Assembly (NCBI GenBank): GCA_007026445.1
Contig: VDMD01000008.1
Location: 620,001-684,000, forward strand
DNA length: 64,000 bases
DNA from: Schizophyllum amplum
Taxonomy: Eukaryota > Basidiomycota > Agaricomycetes > Agaricales > Schizophyllaceae
Reading direction: 5' to 3'
Shown: piece by piece, positions 46,730 to 61,780 of the stretch
Layout: each line of letters opens with the position of its first letter
How positions within the stretch are numbered: position 1 is the stretch's first letter
Position numbers and translations under genes: made by a program
The notes under the pieces: model-generated
Databases searched by the model: none
The model's input: the letters and a program-made list of their open reading frames with translations, nothing else
Told to the model about the DNA's origin: nothing

Positions 46730-47597
46730 CGAAGTCGAAACATTTTGTATGGTCTGCAAGATACTTCTCTTGTAAGCTGCATAGTCAGCGACCATAGGCT
46801 TCTCTACCAGCCGTTTAGCAAGCGCTATTGAACCGGCAGTTGCCGAGGTCGTTGACAAGCTCAACATTACGCGTCCGAAAAGGGAATCCCGTTGCACACG
46901 GGAAAGCAACCGTGGGCATATTTCTGCTGCTCATCCGTATACTGCGACATTTACTTTTTTGTGGGAGACTTCCACTCTTGTAAGTTGTGTGGGTCAAAGA
47001 TATGTGCGACTCGCGAGGTTATGAGCTTTGAGTGAAGTTACGCCCTTGGGCGAGGTACAGGTACTAGTACTTATTGTGTTCGAGCAGGATCTGAGTCGAT
47101 CTGAATCCAGACGCCACTGGTACCCAGACAGTCTTCCCCATGTGTTCAGACTCGCTCTGTGGGAGATAAAGGCACAGAACAACTGTACGTGGCCTCCTAA
47201 GAGCTCCCAAGACGGTCGATGTCCACCGGCGCGTGGGCGAACAGTGCGCAAACAGTGTACAGTTCGAATTCAAGAGGTACCTCAGCCATATCATATATCT
47301 GTACAGGTACCTCATGCCAGTAATGTCAGTAATGTCAGTAACGGTACTAAGATCTTAGATTTCGAAGGCTATGTGGATACTTAGGTCAACGACGTGACTG
47401 ACCTCGACAAGTGCAACTCTTTTCGGTTGGGCCGCAGGGCCCGCTCCTCGACAGTATGGATTCAAGCCATTTGGGATCCACAAGAGTGCCTGTCGTCACT
47501 GAACGATTTTTCACAGCAAGCGCTTGATTCGGTGAGCGCAAACATCAAGCCTGTATTTTGAAAGCGCGCCGTACAAGGCCTGATTTGCTGTGATTGA
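46730..47597. other. Intergenic region between SDR copy 1 and the acyl-CoA ligase
   Basis: Roughly 870 bases with no coding signal. A short AATGTCAGT direct repeat occurs near 47320-47340. Confidence 0.4.
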
Positions 47598-50295
47598 TTA
47601 CATCTTTGCCGCCTTGAGAGAGCGAGCCTTTTCGCGCAGCACCCGCCTGAGCAATTTACCTGGTTAGGGCCAACATCAGCGCCGCCTACATGGACGATGA
47701 CAGTCACGCACCCGAGGGATTTTTCGGTATACTATCCACGAACTCAACGCCACCTTTCAGATGCTTGTAGGCTACTTTATTCTTCGCGACATGCTGGGCG
47801 ACACGAGCATAGGCAAGCGAGCACGTTGTGCGTCGTGGTAGAGTAAGCGTACCTGCATGATATCCTGTGCAACGTCTGCATTGTGGTTTGAACAGGCGCT
47901 TTCGGCAAGCACGACGAAGGCCAAAGGAATTTCGCCGCCTAACAAGACGATCGTCAGTAAGCCTGTTCCGACGCACAGCTGATGCGGCAAATCGCAACTG
48001 TAAGCATCCGGCACACCGACCACACAACAGTCAGCGACGAACGGATGGTCGAGGATGCACCCCTCCAGCTCTGCCGGTGCGACTTGGAATCCGTTGACCT
48101 TCATAATTTCCTTGTATAGGAGGAAGCAGTCAGCGCGGCGCGCTAGCATCTGGCCAGCCAACGCACTTTCAGCCGATCGATAACCCATACTTCTGTGTTC
48201 TCGTTGATCACAACTTCGTCGCCCGTGCGCACCCAACTAAGCAAATGCAAGTAAGACAGCTCGTATCTGAAGAGACCGCACGTACCCATCGAGGAAGGTC
48301 TCGCGCGTGCTGCGAGGCAGATGATGAGCCAGGGGGATAGCAAAGAGCGGTGTGAGCTCACGCTTCTTCGTCGCCATAATACCCTATTGCCATGCCCGGC
48401 GTCGAGACGAACAGCTCGCCTGGCTCATTTGCCGATGCTAGCGTGCCATCGGGCTTAGCCACTCGAGCGATGCAGCCGGGCATGAGCTGTCCAGCGCCTA
48501 CAGCGCAAATGAGCTGCAGTCATTGGATGAAGCGTGAACGTCTTTCTCACTTCCTGACGTTCCGGTCTTCTGTGAAACTGGAAACATGCAGACCCCTGTG
48601 CACGTCTCCGTCATACCTGAGCCCTGTGTAAGTCTAAGCTAAAAAGCTATAGGGTGCTACGTACCATACCCCTGGCCAATCTGTGCATTGGGCAGGACCT
48701 ACTTGCGCAATGCTCAGACATGCGATACGGTGGTAATAAAGTGTTGCTTGCCTTCACTAGTTGGTCGGTAATTTCGCGCGACACAGGTGCGGCGCCCATA
48801 AGTAAGAAGCGTATACGGTCAAGAGCAGTACGGTACGCGGCCGTCGCCGGATGCTGATAGTAGTCAGCCTTGTCAGCCTGCCTTAAAAGTCTGACGCACC
48901 TTGCAAAGCAGTACAGTCTGCGGCGGGACAAGCCTGCAAGCGTTTTGCCATTAAAAACCATGTTGCACCCAAAGCAGACCTACATGAGATGTGTGACCCG
49001 GTACCGCTCGATGCTCGCAAGCATGTCCATGTATTTGAATGTGGGAACGACAACGACGGAAAGCTGCGCCAATGAGAACTCGATAACGAGGTCGATAGCA
49101 CACTCACGCCCGCATATAGATTGAAGTGCAACTGCGATGTGTTCAGCGACTGGTATCCCTGTAGAATATGCTAGCTCACATTCATGAGGAGCCCATAGAT
49201 GTCTATGCCACCTCGTGAGCCACGCAATGACATCCTGCATGAAAACACATACGGTACGAGGGCAATACTGGCAGTGTTGTAAGACAGAGTTTGGCGAATG
49301 GTAAATGCCACTGACCTCCCAGGCAAACATCTCCTACTCTGAATCTGCGCTTCTCGGAGTCCCAGGGCACGATCACTTTGCTTCCATTGTAGTATGACTC
49401 GTTGACCTCGTTATGCACAACGAATTGCATCAAGTTGGCAATGAAGGCATAGTGCGAAATTGCTACTGCCTGCATATAGTCTTGCTTGCGGAAGTTACGC
49501 TTGCAGAGGAAGTCTCGCACATACCTTGGGCCTTCCTGTCGTCCCTGAGCTGAAGCAGAGCAAAGCCGCCTTGTCCTTCGCGCCGCCTCTTGCTATCCTG
49601 TATTCCGTGAACGAACGATGCGCCTTGAGTCCAGCTTGAACCAAATCTTCGACACGAGCAAAGTCGACGTGAGTGACAGCGGATCCAAGTGTTTTTGCGT
49701 CCAACAGCACAATGCGCTCGGCAGGGATGTTCATCTGCTTCGCCGCCTCCAGAGCGACAGCCACTGTATCAACATCTGGATATACAAACATCAAAGTCGC
49801 GTTGGTGCGCTCGAGCTGATATCGCAGCTCAGACGCGGTGAAGGATGGGTTCGCTGGTGAGACGACTGCACCAAGACGATGAGCGGCCCATATCACCACA
49901 GGGAAGTCTGAAGACTCAGTCAGACCACGCGTAAACCAAGCCAACAGGAGGTTATGACTTACCGACATGATTTTTTGAGAACAACAGCACTGGACAACAT
50001 TCCGTTTTAGCTCTCGCTTGAGCAGGCTGCAAGAGTTCTGAATCTCACCGACATCCTCGTCACTAATGCCATACTTCAGGTTCATTGCATTGGCTAAGCC
50101 GTACGTCCTACGCATGAGCTCGTCCACGCCAATGCAACGACCAGTACCATCCTGGATCAGCCACGTCTGTGCGTCCGGTCCCCGCACTGGTCTGTTGGGA
50201 TCGGGTCTAGCTGGCGTGTCGAGAATGAACTGAGCGATGGTCAAATCGTCAGGTATAGCAGTAGAGTCGAGCGATTTCTTAGAACGAAACTGCAT
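47598..50295 (-). CDS. Acyl-CoA ligase / 4-coumarate-CoA ligase-like AMP-dependent synthetase
   Basis: ANL-superfamily adenylating enzyme that activates a carboxylic acid via an acyl-AMP. The N-terminus reads MQFRSKKSLDSTAIPDDLTI. Motifs: VVLLFSKNHVDFPVVIWAAH, PANPSFTASELRYQLE, P-loop LLCFSSGTTGRPK, RFLLMGAAPVSREI, GQGYGMTETCTGVCMF, GELFVSTPGMAIGYYG, GWVRTGDEVVI and hinge IDRLKEIMKVNGFQVAPAEL. The catalytic lysine is in the last exon (PKNPSGKLLRRVLRE). It ends LKAAKM; Ala-Lys-Met fits a peroxisomal PTS1 pattern, as in peroxisomal acyl-CoA and coumarate-CoA ligases. Many short introns; one (48699-48751) begins GC. The section around 49150-49300, before IYGLLMNLHFNLYAG, could not be joined in frame and may hold an extra intron or an indel. 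Confidence 0.82.
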
Positions 50296-50801
50296 CGTGA
50301 GATGAGGGGGGATCGTGAGCAGTCAGATGCACCGTGGAAGACTTGGGGAGAAGAAGCACCAAGCCGTAAGTCTCATGAACTGCCTACTGTATATGAACTA
50401 CTGCATGCACCGCTGGCGACATCGGACCGACGCGAGCGGCTACCACTACGGGCTGTTCGGAACGTTGATGATGTTCGTTTCGAGAGGCACGTGTTGCTTT
50501 CCTATGAGCCGGGTGACCTGTAAGTCCTCCGCTACCGGTGGAGTTGGAGCATCAGACAGCATCCTATTTGTAGTCTTCAGCGGATACGTGTTTGTCAACT
50601 GTGCGCAAGGTGTACGTGCGGAAGTGATGCCCAAGAACTTTAACTAGGGAATGGGCGCCCAGTGGTCATGTGAGTGACGTCAATCGACAGTTCCAGGCTG
50701 AGTTCGATCCGGTGGCGGAGTCTGCGCGCCCAGATGCTCGGTCAGCACGGTGAAGCATCTTGCCTCTTGTCACATACGCACCTGATCCTCCTCCAGCGAC
50801 A
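50296..50801. promoter_or_regulatory. Divergent promoter region between the acyl-CoA ligase and DUF427 genes
   Basis: About 505 bases between start codons facing away from each other. Small frames inside it (50302-50647) have no family character. Co-expression of the two genes is possible but not shown. Confidence 0.35.
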
Positions 50802-51303
50802 ATGAAAGCCACTGTGAACGGTACCGTGCTCGCGCAATCCGACGCCACTGCAGTTGTCGAAGGGAATCATTATTTCCCCCCCTCATCGCTCAACAAGGAC
50901 GTCTTCAAGCCTTCGAACACAACGTGAGCGGACGTTGCAGCATAGGCCATCTCAGTCAAGCGACGATCAGTACTGATAACTCCCTGCAGCACGCGCTGTC
51001 CTTGGAAGGGGTGAGCTGGGGGCGTGCAGAAGCGAGAAAATCACTTACCGCCCACGTTTTGTCAGGACCGCCAACTACTACGACGTAGAGGTTGACGGCA
51101 ACACTGTCAAAGACGCCGCCTGGTGAGTAGATAGACACTCTTCCATCGTTCGGCCTAACCACTGGATCAGGTATTACCCGAACGCGAGCGACAAGGCCAA
51201 GCACATCGAGGGTTACGTCGCGTTCTACAAGGTACGCAGTACCTTTACCGAGCGGACATCACATTGACCAAAGAACGCGATCAAAAGAACAAGGTCAGCG
51301 TAG
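50802..51303 (+). CDS. DUF427 domain protein
   Basis: Small soluble protein of about 100 residues. Exons run from 50802-50923, through a 21-nt exon at 50990-51010, and on to the stop at 51301-51303. The start reads MKATVNGTVLAQSDATAVVE GNHYFPP in two parts. The family core follows: TRCPWKG, TANYYDVEVDGNTVKDAAWY, YPNASDKAKHIEGYVAFYK. DUF427 proteins are widespread in bacteria and fungi and have no firmly established reaction; binding of a small nucleotide or metabolite has been suggested by fold. The last exon, NAIKRTRSA, is short and unusual for the family. Confidence 0.8.
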
Positions 51304-51437
51304 AGTAGATGTGTAGCGTCGAGGAAGGCGTCTGAAGGCAGTCGAAGAATAATGCAATCCTGAAAGCAATTGATCAAATATACACGCATGCGAGGTCGAG
51401 CAATACAGAGTAGATACAGCACTCATAGCGTGAGATG

Positions 51438-55081
<3,644 letters not shown>

Positions 55082-55313
55082 GAAGGCGTCCGTCAACCCT
55101 TCTGGCTCTTGGGCGCTTTCCGGTCCGGTCTCGCTTACCACGCGACAAAAGCAGTCACCACAGATCACCGTGACTCCTGGTCACGGCCATTGTTGAACTC
55201 GACCCTCATGTCTCTGGCCTTTTTCCACCAGCTTTGCCGCATCATTGAGTCTCCCTGCCTCTTTTTGCTGAAAATAATTCGCATCAACGACTGCACTGCC
55301 CATCAATCGAGCA
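55082..55313. promoter_or_regulatory. Bidirectional promoter region, DHX16/Prp2 and the 55.3 kb gene
   Basis: About 230 bases between opposing starts. No clear TATA box; sites not resolved. Confidence 0.35.
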
Positions 55314-56308
55314 ATGAGCTTGCAGCAGTCCATCGACGCGGCGACGCAAGTATGCGCTGATTTGCCTGGCTGGAGAAAGCTTTCTCCAGCGATGAGAATT
55401 ACTTTTGCTACAGACGTGGCACTCGTAGCGCGTGCTTGAGGTAAGACCCTCTACACTTGCTCCCTACCCTGAGACTTTGATTGACTCGCAACTGACTAGG
55501 ACAGGTCACCTCGTAGACGCTATCAGCTACTCAGACCCTGATATATTGAGCCAGCTCGCTCGCAGAATTAAGGAAATACGCACTTCAATTTTTAGGCCGT
55601 CCATAGCTGACTGAACTCACCACTCCAGGTTCATCCAGCGTTCAGTCCACTTGTGCATGTATATCATGGACCGACTGGACAATCGTTCATCGCGAACAAA
55701 TCTATGCTACTACAGCGCGCGAAGCATACAGCTTCAAGCAACACAGGCCACGTCTCCGGGATAGCGCTGTTCATCCATCTCAATACTTCCGACGCCGTCG
55801 AGCCGGTAAGCATTGCATGGCGTTGGCCCCTGGTGTCAAATCTCACATATTCCCCCAGGAGTCATTACCATCGAAGGCTCTTCTCCGGACCATTGTCGAT
55901 CTTGCCACCCATCTGGAAGAGATGTCGCCGGAAGATACCTTCGTACCGGTCCCTACCAACATCGGCATCGACATCCTCGTACCACTTGCCGCATTCATCC
56001 TGGAATACCCTGTCGCATACGTGCCGAATCCAAAGCAAACGACGTTCCTCAGTCAAGTCCCGCTTGATGTTCACGAAGTCATCATCAGCTCGAGCGGCAC
56101 TTCGCACTTCCAGCTCGAGGCCTTCCACTCTTTGCTCAAATTCTCTGTGCCCCGTCACCTCGCCCTGTCGCACCCAGCTTGCGAGATGAAAACCCTACAA
56201 CGCTCGCTTCAGGAAGTGTACACTCGACGAGCGCATGACGCCTTTGGTGCGACCGCCACAATCACCACTCAGCATTCCGTCCAAATCCATGACCGTGTTG
56301 CGCTGTGA
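55314..56308 (+). CDS. Conserved-looking protein of unknown function, possibly damaged
   Basis: Not recognised as a named family. The first segment starts MSLQQSIDAATQ at 55314 and continues VCADLPGWRKLSPAMRITFA, followed by HLVDAISYSDPDILSQLARR. After another junction comes VHPAFSPLVHVYHGPTGQSF then NTGHVSGIALFIHLNTSDAV, and after a clean GT-AG intron, SLPSKALLRTIVDLATHLEE, VPTNIGIDILVPLAAFILEY and QIHDRVAL (stop 56306-56308). Two joints are odd. Using the strong GTAAG donor near 55441 leaves an in-frame TGA just before it. The intron after LARRIK begins GAAATACGC where GTAAATACGC would be expected. Weaker alternatives exist, so the gene may be intact with unusual splicing, or damaged. Confidence 0.5.
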
Positions 56309-56427
56309 CGGGTTCTGACGCGGCCTCGACAGACTACGCCGTTCTGAAGACTAAGAAACCAGACTCGCATTCCCCAACTTTGGCACCATATCATATACAC
56401 TCTTTTGCACTTCACAAACCTCACTCC

Positions 56428-57543
56428 CTACCACGGCCACACCATCTCCCCTCCGACATCCAAGAATTGCCCACTCGCCGTCTCCCTCGTCGCCGCGTCG
56501 ATCTGCTTGAGTATACCGGCCGCGCTGTCCGCGGGGCTCTTCGACGGCATCGTCGACATCCAGGGCTCCTTCTCGACCGCCAGACGCAACATCTCGGTTT
56601 CGACGGCGCCCGGGGAGATGGGGAAGATGACTGGGATGAGGTCAGCATGGTGCTAGACTGGGAAAGGAAGATGCGTAGGGTGAAGGGAAAGGAAAAGGGG
56701 CAAGGGTCAGCACAAGAGGGAGAGGAAAGGGACAAGAGGGAAGGAAGAGAAAGGGACGGCTGAGGAAGGAAGCAAAAGAATAGAAGCAACAAGTAGCGGA
56801 GGAGGACGCAAAGAAACTCACCGAGGTCCTCAAAGTCCTTGTGCAGCTTGCGGACGACCCAGTGCAGCGCGGCCTTCGACGCGCCGTATGTGTACGTGCG
56901 GCCGGGGAACTGCGAGCCCGTGGTGATGCTGCCGACCGGCGACGAGAGGGCGACAAACTTGGGCGCTTTGCTGGCCTTCAGCAGGTCGTGCGTCGCCTGG
57001 AAGAGGAGGAGAGGGCCGTTGACGTTGATCTGTGGCGTTCATCCAATGTCAGCCACTCGACTTCCCCGCAAACGAAGCGGTATCAAGAAGCAAAAAGACC
57101 ACCCACGTCAAAATGCCTGGTCATCTCCTCCTTTGACGCGGTCAGCGCGTCCGCGAAGACATCCCCAACCGCCGCGTTCGCGATCACCACATCGATGTGG
57201 TCCGCGACCTTGGCGATCTGCGCGGCTGCGGCGGTATTGGATTCCGTGTCCGCGGAGACCAGCTTGACGACGTGCAGCTTGCCTGCGTGCGCGGCGGCGA
57301 GGGCGTTGAGGTCGGTGGCGTTGGGGGGATCACGCGCGCCGGCGAAGACGATGGTGTCGGGGCGTTGCACGAGGGCGGTAACGAGGCCGAGGCCTGGGAG
57401 GTGGGGGTTAGTGAGAGGGGATGAGGCTGAAGAGGTGGAGGAGGAGGTGGAGGACGCTAGGAGAGGGGGAGTTGGGTGGTTCTTGCACACGTACCAAGAC
57501 CGCGGTTAGCGCCAGAGACGAGATAGACGGTGGGGGAAGACAT
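56428..57543 (-). CDS. Short-chain dehydrogenase, paralogue of SDR copy 1 (SDR copy 2)
   Basis: Same family and layout as the SDR at 45693-46630: VYLVSGANRGLGLGLVTALV, HIDVVIANAAVGDVF, INVNGPLLLFQATHDLLKAS, FVALSSPVGSITTGSQFPGR, active-site YGASKAALHWVVRKLHKDFE, PISPGAVETEM and the end FLDVGGEMVWPW. Start codon 57543-57541. The introns appear to fall at the same places, and the third is longer (about 56630-56822) and G/A-rich. The proteins differ mostly in the middle (DPPNATDLNALAAAHAGKLH against SPEKATELKALADANSGKLH), pointing to an old duplication and not a recent copy. Confidence 0.85.
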
Positions 57544-57571
57544 GGGATATTGAGTGGACTGATAACTTCCA

Positions 57572-57580
57572 GCCTTTTAT
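57572..57580 (-). promoter_or_regulatory. TATA-like element of SDR copy 2
   Basis: Minus-strand CATAAAAGG about 30 bases before the start codon; compare TATAAAAGG in front of SDR copy 1. Confidence 0.35.
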
Positions 57581-58055
57581 GTAACGACCATAGCGAACGC
57601 GGCCTGTTTCAGTGGCTGCAGCGTTTGATATATGGGAGACTAGTTTGATATCTGATAAGTTGGTAATGGTGTTTCCGGATGGCTTGTCGGTAGTCGGCCG
57701 CGGATAAAATCCATCTTCTCTCATATTTTAGCCGGCATAACCGACACGAGCCTGTGGCTGTGCTTAAGTAGTACACCGACTCGGAGACCTCTTCCGACCG
57801 AGGCTCGACTTCATCATTCGTGGATAGATTGTTGTGGGTTTCCAGCGAGTCAAGAGTCTGTCTTACACCTGCTCAGTGGCTGGACAAGTTTGGTGGATCT
57901 TTGGGCTTAGGTTCGGATCAAGCTCCTCCACGCGCGCGCACGCGAGTATACCTTCCTTTTTTGGACTATTAAAAAGCCTCCGCGAGCTTGCGCACGCCGC
58001 CACGCACTGCCCTTGAACCAAATCTCCTTCTCACCATCGTAGTCCTGCCTCGACC
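57581..58055. other. Intergenic region upstream of the 58 kb gene
   Basis: About 475 bases between divergent starts, without a supported gene. Pyrimidine-rich stretches near 57900-57960 may be promoter sequence for the plus-strand gene. Confidence 0.35.
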
Positions 58056-59023
58056 ATGTCCCTTCTCTACGCGTCGGCGCGATCAAAGAATGCTGCCTCT
58101 ACTAGCGGACAGTTAAGCGCAGGACACTCCGTCGCGCAAACGTCGACACGTGAGGTGTCCGACTCGTCAATGTCTAGTCCCACTGGCGCCAGCAGAAGCA
58201 TGTTCATCTTTCCCAACCCGAACCCTCCTCTTCGTACGACTTCAGCGCCTGGTCAGACGTCTCGTCGGAGGCCGGCCTCAGCATCCTCACTAGCGCCGAA
58301 CGCAGTCTCAACACAGATGTCAGTGCTTGCACGGACCTCACGGATCGCAGTCCGTTTCTTGAATCTGTTTCTGGCTTCTCTCCTCCGTCCTCGTCGCTAC
58401 CGCGCAGTATGCAGGATGGGGAGACGGAAGCGTGGGAGGTGCTGGAGGACGAGCAGCGGGCTTATGCGCAAGCTTCAACCCAGTGCCAGGCGCTCAGCGT
58501 ACGGCGTCCAAGCCTGCGTCCTCCGATATGTGCATGGCAATGGGACACCGCACGACGAGGGCAGGAAAGCGAGGCATATCCCGTTCCACAGGTATCAAAG
58601 CTTGGCCCTAGCGTTCAACGTCGCCAGAGACGTGGCATCGAAGCACACACATCCGGTCAGCGCTCGTTGCTTTCTGCCTTTGCCTCGCTACTCTCGGTCG
58701 ATGAGGATACAGTCGCTTTGCTGTCCAGCGACGCCAGGCAGCCTAAGCCCCTGTTCTCTGGGGCATGTCTAATCGGAGACGATGGCGGGGAGAACGAGCA
58801 TGGGATCGCTGAAGCAGACGCTCGAGTGGGGCGCCTCTTCCGAGATGTCGGCGGGGAAGGCCGGCTCCTACGCAATGCTGTCACGTCCCAAGTGGATTAC
58901 GAGCATGAAGCAGGACCGAACCTGGTTGACACTACGCGTTGGGTGTTCTCGTTACCTTTGCAAATGTGGCAGCTCATCGCAGACTCAGTGTTCAGTGGAT
59001 ACAGGCATACAGCTAGTCCATGA
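58056..59023 (+). pseudogene. Gene with coding signal in several frames; pseudogene or error-rich sequence
   Basis: Family unknown. A natural start (MSLLYASARSKNAASTSGQL) lies in one frame. From about 58225 the protein-like signal is in another: YDFSAWSDVSSEAGLSILTS, PFLESVSGFSPPSSSLPRSM, TEAWEVLEDEQRAYAQ. Around 58510-58640 a third frame reads GRKARHIPFHRYQSLALAFN. Around 58645-58755 the second frame reads SLLSAFASLLSVDEDTVALL, and from about 58790 the third again reads MGSLKQTLEWGASSEMSAGK and SRPKWITSMKQDRTWLTLRV. One switch could be a 38-41 nt intron near 58160-58195; the others lack credible splice sites. The rule of G/C-rich third codon positions follows the frame switches, so the region was or is coding. 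Called a pseudogene provisionally; consensus indel errors are an equal alternative. Confidence 0.4.
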
Positions 59024-59211
59024 GCTAGCGTGCGTAATAAATTATGTGCTATCTTGCTCGCTCTCCTGTACTGTGCTCTGCACCACTACTTATGTAGCTG
59101 TACTGAATACGTAAACCAGATCTCTCTGAGTTCTGAAGTTGAGTTCTGTCGCGGTCCGCATTCCGATCCTCCTCGTCACGCTTAGACACCTTGAACTTGG
59201 AACTCACCAGC

Positions 59212-61678
59212 ATGTCGGAGGGGGAACAGGACGCGTCTGTGCTCGGAAAACGCGCTCGCAATGGCGAAGTCGACGTGGACATCGGTCCCCAGCCTGCCGC
59301 CGACGACTCGGATGACGATGTCGGACCCATGCCGATGCCCGTGGACGCACCGACCGGTGCGGTCAAGAAGAGACGCAAAGGTGCGCACACGCCCTCCTGC
59401 GCTATGAACTAGTCCTCACCCACACTGACAGTCCTCCCCCATGAAAAACTCTACCTGGAGCACATTCCCGATGCGGAGCAGTACTACAAGAGCTTCATGC
59501 ACCGCGACATGGTCAACTTCTGCGTCGTGACCAAGTACGATCACATTCTACCCCCTCCCAGCATCTCTGACACCCTCGAGCAGGACGGAGTTCATCATCA
59601 CCACGTCCATTGACGGGCACCTCAAATTCTGGAAGAAGCAGGAGGTCGGTATCGAGTTCGTCAAGCACTACCGCGCGCACCTGACGCCCGTGACCGCGGT
59701 CGCGGCGAGCACGGATGGACAACTGTTTGCGTCTATCTCGGAGGACGAGACGGTGAAAATATTCGATGTGGTCAACTTTGGTGTGTAGCTATGGCGCGAG
59801 CTGGTCAGAGTGCTGACGGACGCGCCAGACATGATCAACATCATCAAGCTTGGGTACAAGCCGCACGCGTGCTGCTGGGTGCATCCCGAGGGACAATCGC
59901 AGGGTCTCGTTGCCATGTACGTGCTTCGCGCAGCACTTTTGCGTGCCAATGCTGAGGTCTCCTGCCAGCTCGGACGCCGCCAGCGGTGTTATCCGGATAT
60001 ACGACGCGAGAGGGGACGGTACACCAGCCGCAGTCGTGGACAATGTCCACAGATTCCCCGTCCATGTCATGGCAGTGAGTCGCTCCTCTGATTTGTGCGG
60101 TCTCCTCTTTATCTTTATTGCAGTACAGCGACCGCTACGATACCGTCATATCCGCAGACGAAGGCGGTTTCATCGAGTACTGGGAGCCCCGGGAACCTTA
60201 CGAATCTCGCAAAGACGTCCCTGGGCTCTGGCAGTACAAGAGCGAGACAGACCTGTTCGAGTTCAAGAAGGTGCGCTATATATTTCCGAGTCTTACAATA
60301 CATTCACAACGCTCTCACGCAGTCCAAATCAACCCCCACCTGCATCACACTCTCCCCGGACAGCTCGTCCTTCGTGACGTTCTCTCTGCCTGATCGTCAG
60401 ATCCGTGTATTCTCCTTCCTGAAAGGGAAGCTGACGCGCAAGTACGACGAGTCCCTCACGGCGATCCAGGAGATGCAGCAGGCTGGCACTGCCGTGCACA
60501 AGGTTGAGGACATGGAGTTCGGTCGGCGGTTGGCGATGGAGCGCGAGTTGGAGCTGCCGGACCCGGAAGGCAGGGTTGCAGCGCGCTGGAGCAACGCTGT
60601 GTGGGATGAGAGTGGCTGCTTCATCATATATGCCTCGCTGCTTGGCATCAAAGGTATGTTGAAAGGCCTGCGCGTATGCACCTTGACCTAATCTTCGAAA
60701 GTCGTCAATGTGGTTACCAATCGCGTGGCGCGCCTACTGGGCAAGGACGAGGCTGTCCGGTACATCAATGTGAGCCTATACCAGGGAGCGCCGAGCAAGA
60801 AGAGTCTCACCACGATGGTCAGTCGTTCGCTGCAAATCTTCATAACCAGAATCTCACGTACTGTTCCAGGCCATGGCTGCCTCCGCCAATCCTATCCTAG
60901 CGGACAAGGGACAGCGGGACCCTACTCTGTTCTGCACTGGCTTCAAGCGCGAGCGCTTCTACATGTTCACCCGCTCTGAGCCTGGGTGCGTTTTTCTGCT
61001 CCTCTCATCCCCTTTCTCTCATACCTAAACCCACACCCCAGGGACCAAAAATCCGGCGAGCGCGACGTCTTCAACGAGCGCCCCACACGCGAGACGCAGA
61101 ACATCGCTTCTGCCGCTCCCGCCGCCGCGTCCTCCGGTCCGTCTCCACTCGCCGACGCCGCGACCATCCACACCACCGTCGGCGACATACATATGCGCCT
61201 GTTCCCGCAACACGCGCCGAAGGCGGTGGAAAACTTCGTCGGGCACGCGCGCAGCGCGTACTTCGAGGGCGTCATCTTCCACCGCGTGATCCCCAAGTTC
61301 ATGATCCAGACGGGCGACCCGCTGGGGGATGGGACGGGCGGAACGTCGATTTGGGGGCGGGAGTTTGAGGATGAGTTCAGTGACGAGTTGAAGCATGATC
61401 GGTGAGTGGTCTTGGTCGAGTTGCGAAAACAAGGCGTGCGGTATTGACGATGGTTGTGCAGGCCGTACACGGTCAGCATGGCGAATGCGGGCCCGGGGAC
61501 GAACGGGTCGCAGTTCTTCATCACGACGACGGCGACACCGTGGCTAGACAAGAAGCACACGATCTTCGGGCGCGTCCTGTCGGGGCTGGAGGTGGTACAT
61601 GCAATCGAGAACGTGAAGACGAATAAGGGGGACAAACCCTATGAGGACATCAAGATCGTCAATGTTGATGTCGAGTAG
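59212..61678 (+). CDS. WD40-cyclophilin peptidyl-prolyl isomerase, PPWD1 family
   Basis: Spliceosome-associated prolyl isomerase. It starts [20 protein letters not shown]; an acidic N-terminus precedes the family's [20 protein letters not shown] and [17 protein letters not shown]40 repeats follow ([80 protein letters not shown]). The C-terminal cyclophilin domain carries [20 protein letters not shown], the active-site [46 protein letters not shown] and [15 protein letters not shown]. It ends VNVDVE at 61678. The arginine of FHRV and the SQFFIT motif needed for isomerase activity are present. About ten introns. The final exon is convergent with the RICTOR-like gene, about 100 bases away. Confidence 0.92.
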
Positions 61679-61780
61679 CCACATGCCATAATTCCAGTGC
61701 CAACCCGGACTGCCAAAGATCCAGAACGAGGGTATATATGATGCTGGTTATACAAATGTGTCTCGCAACAACAGCCCAAC

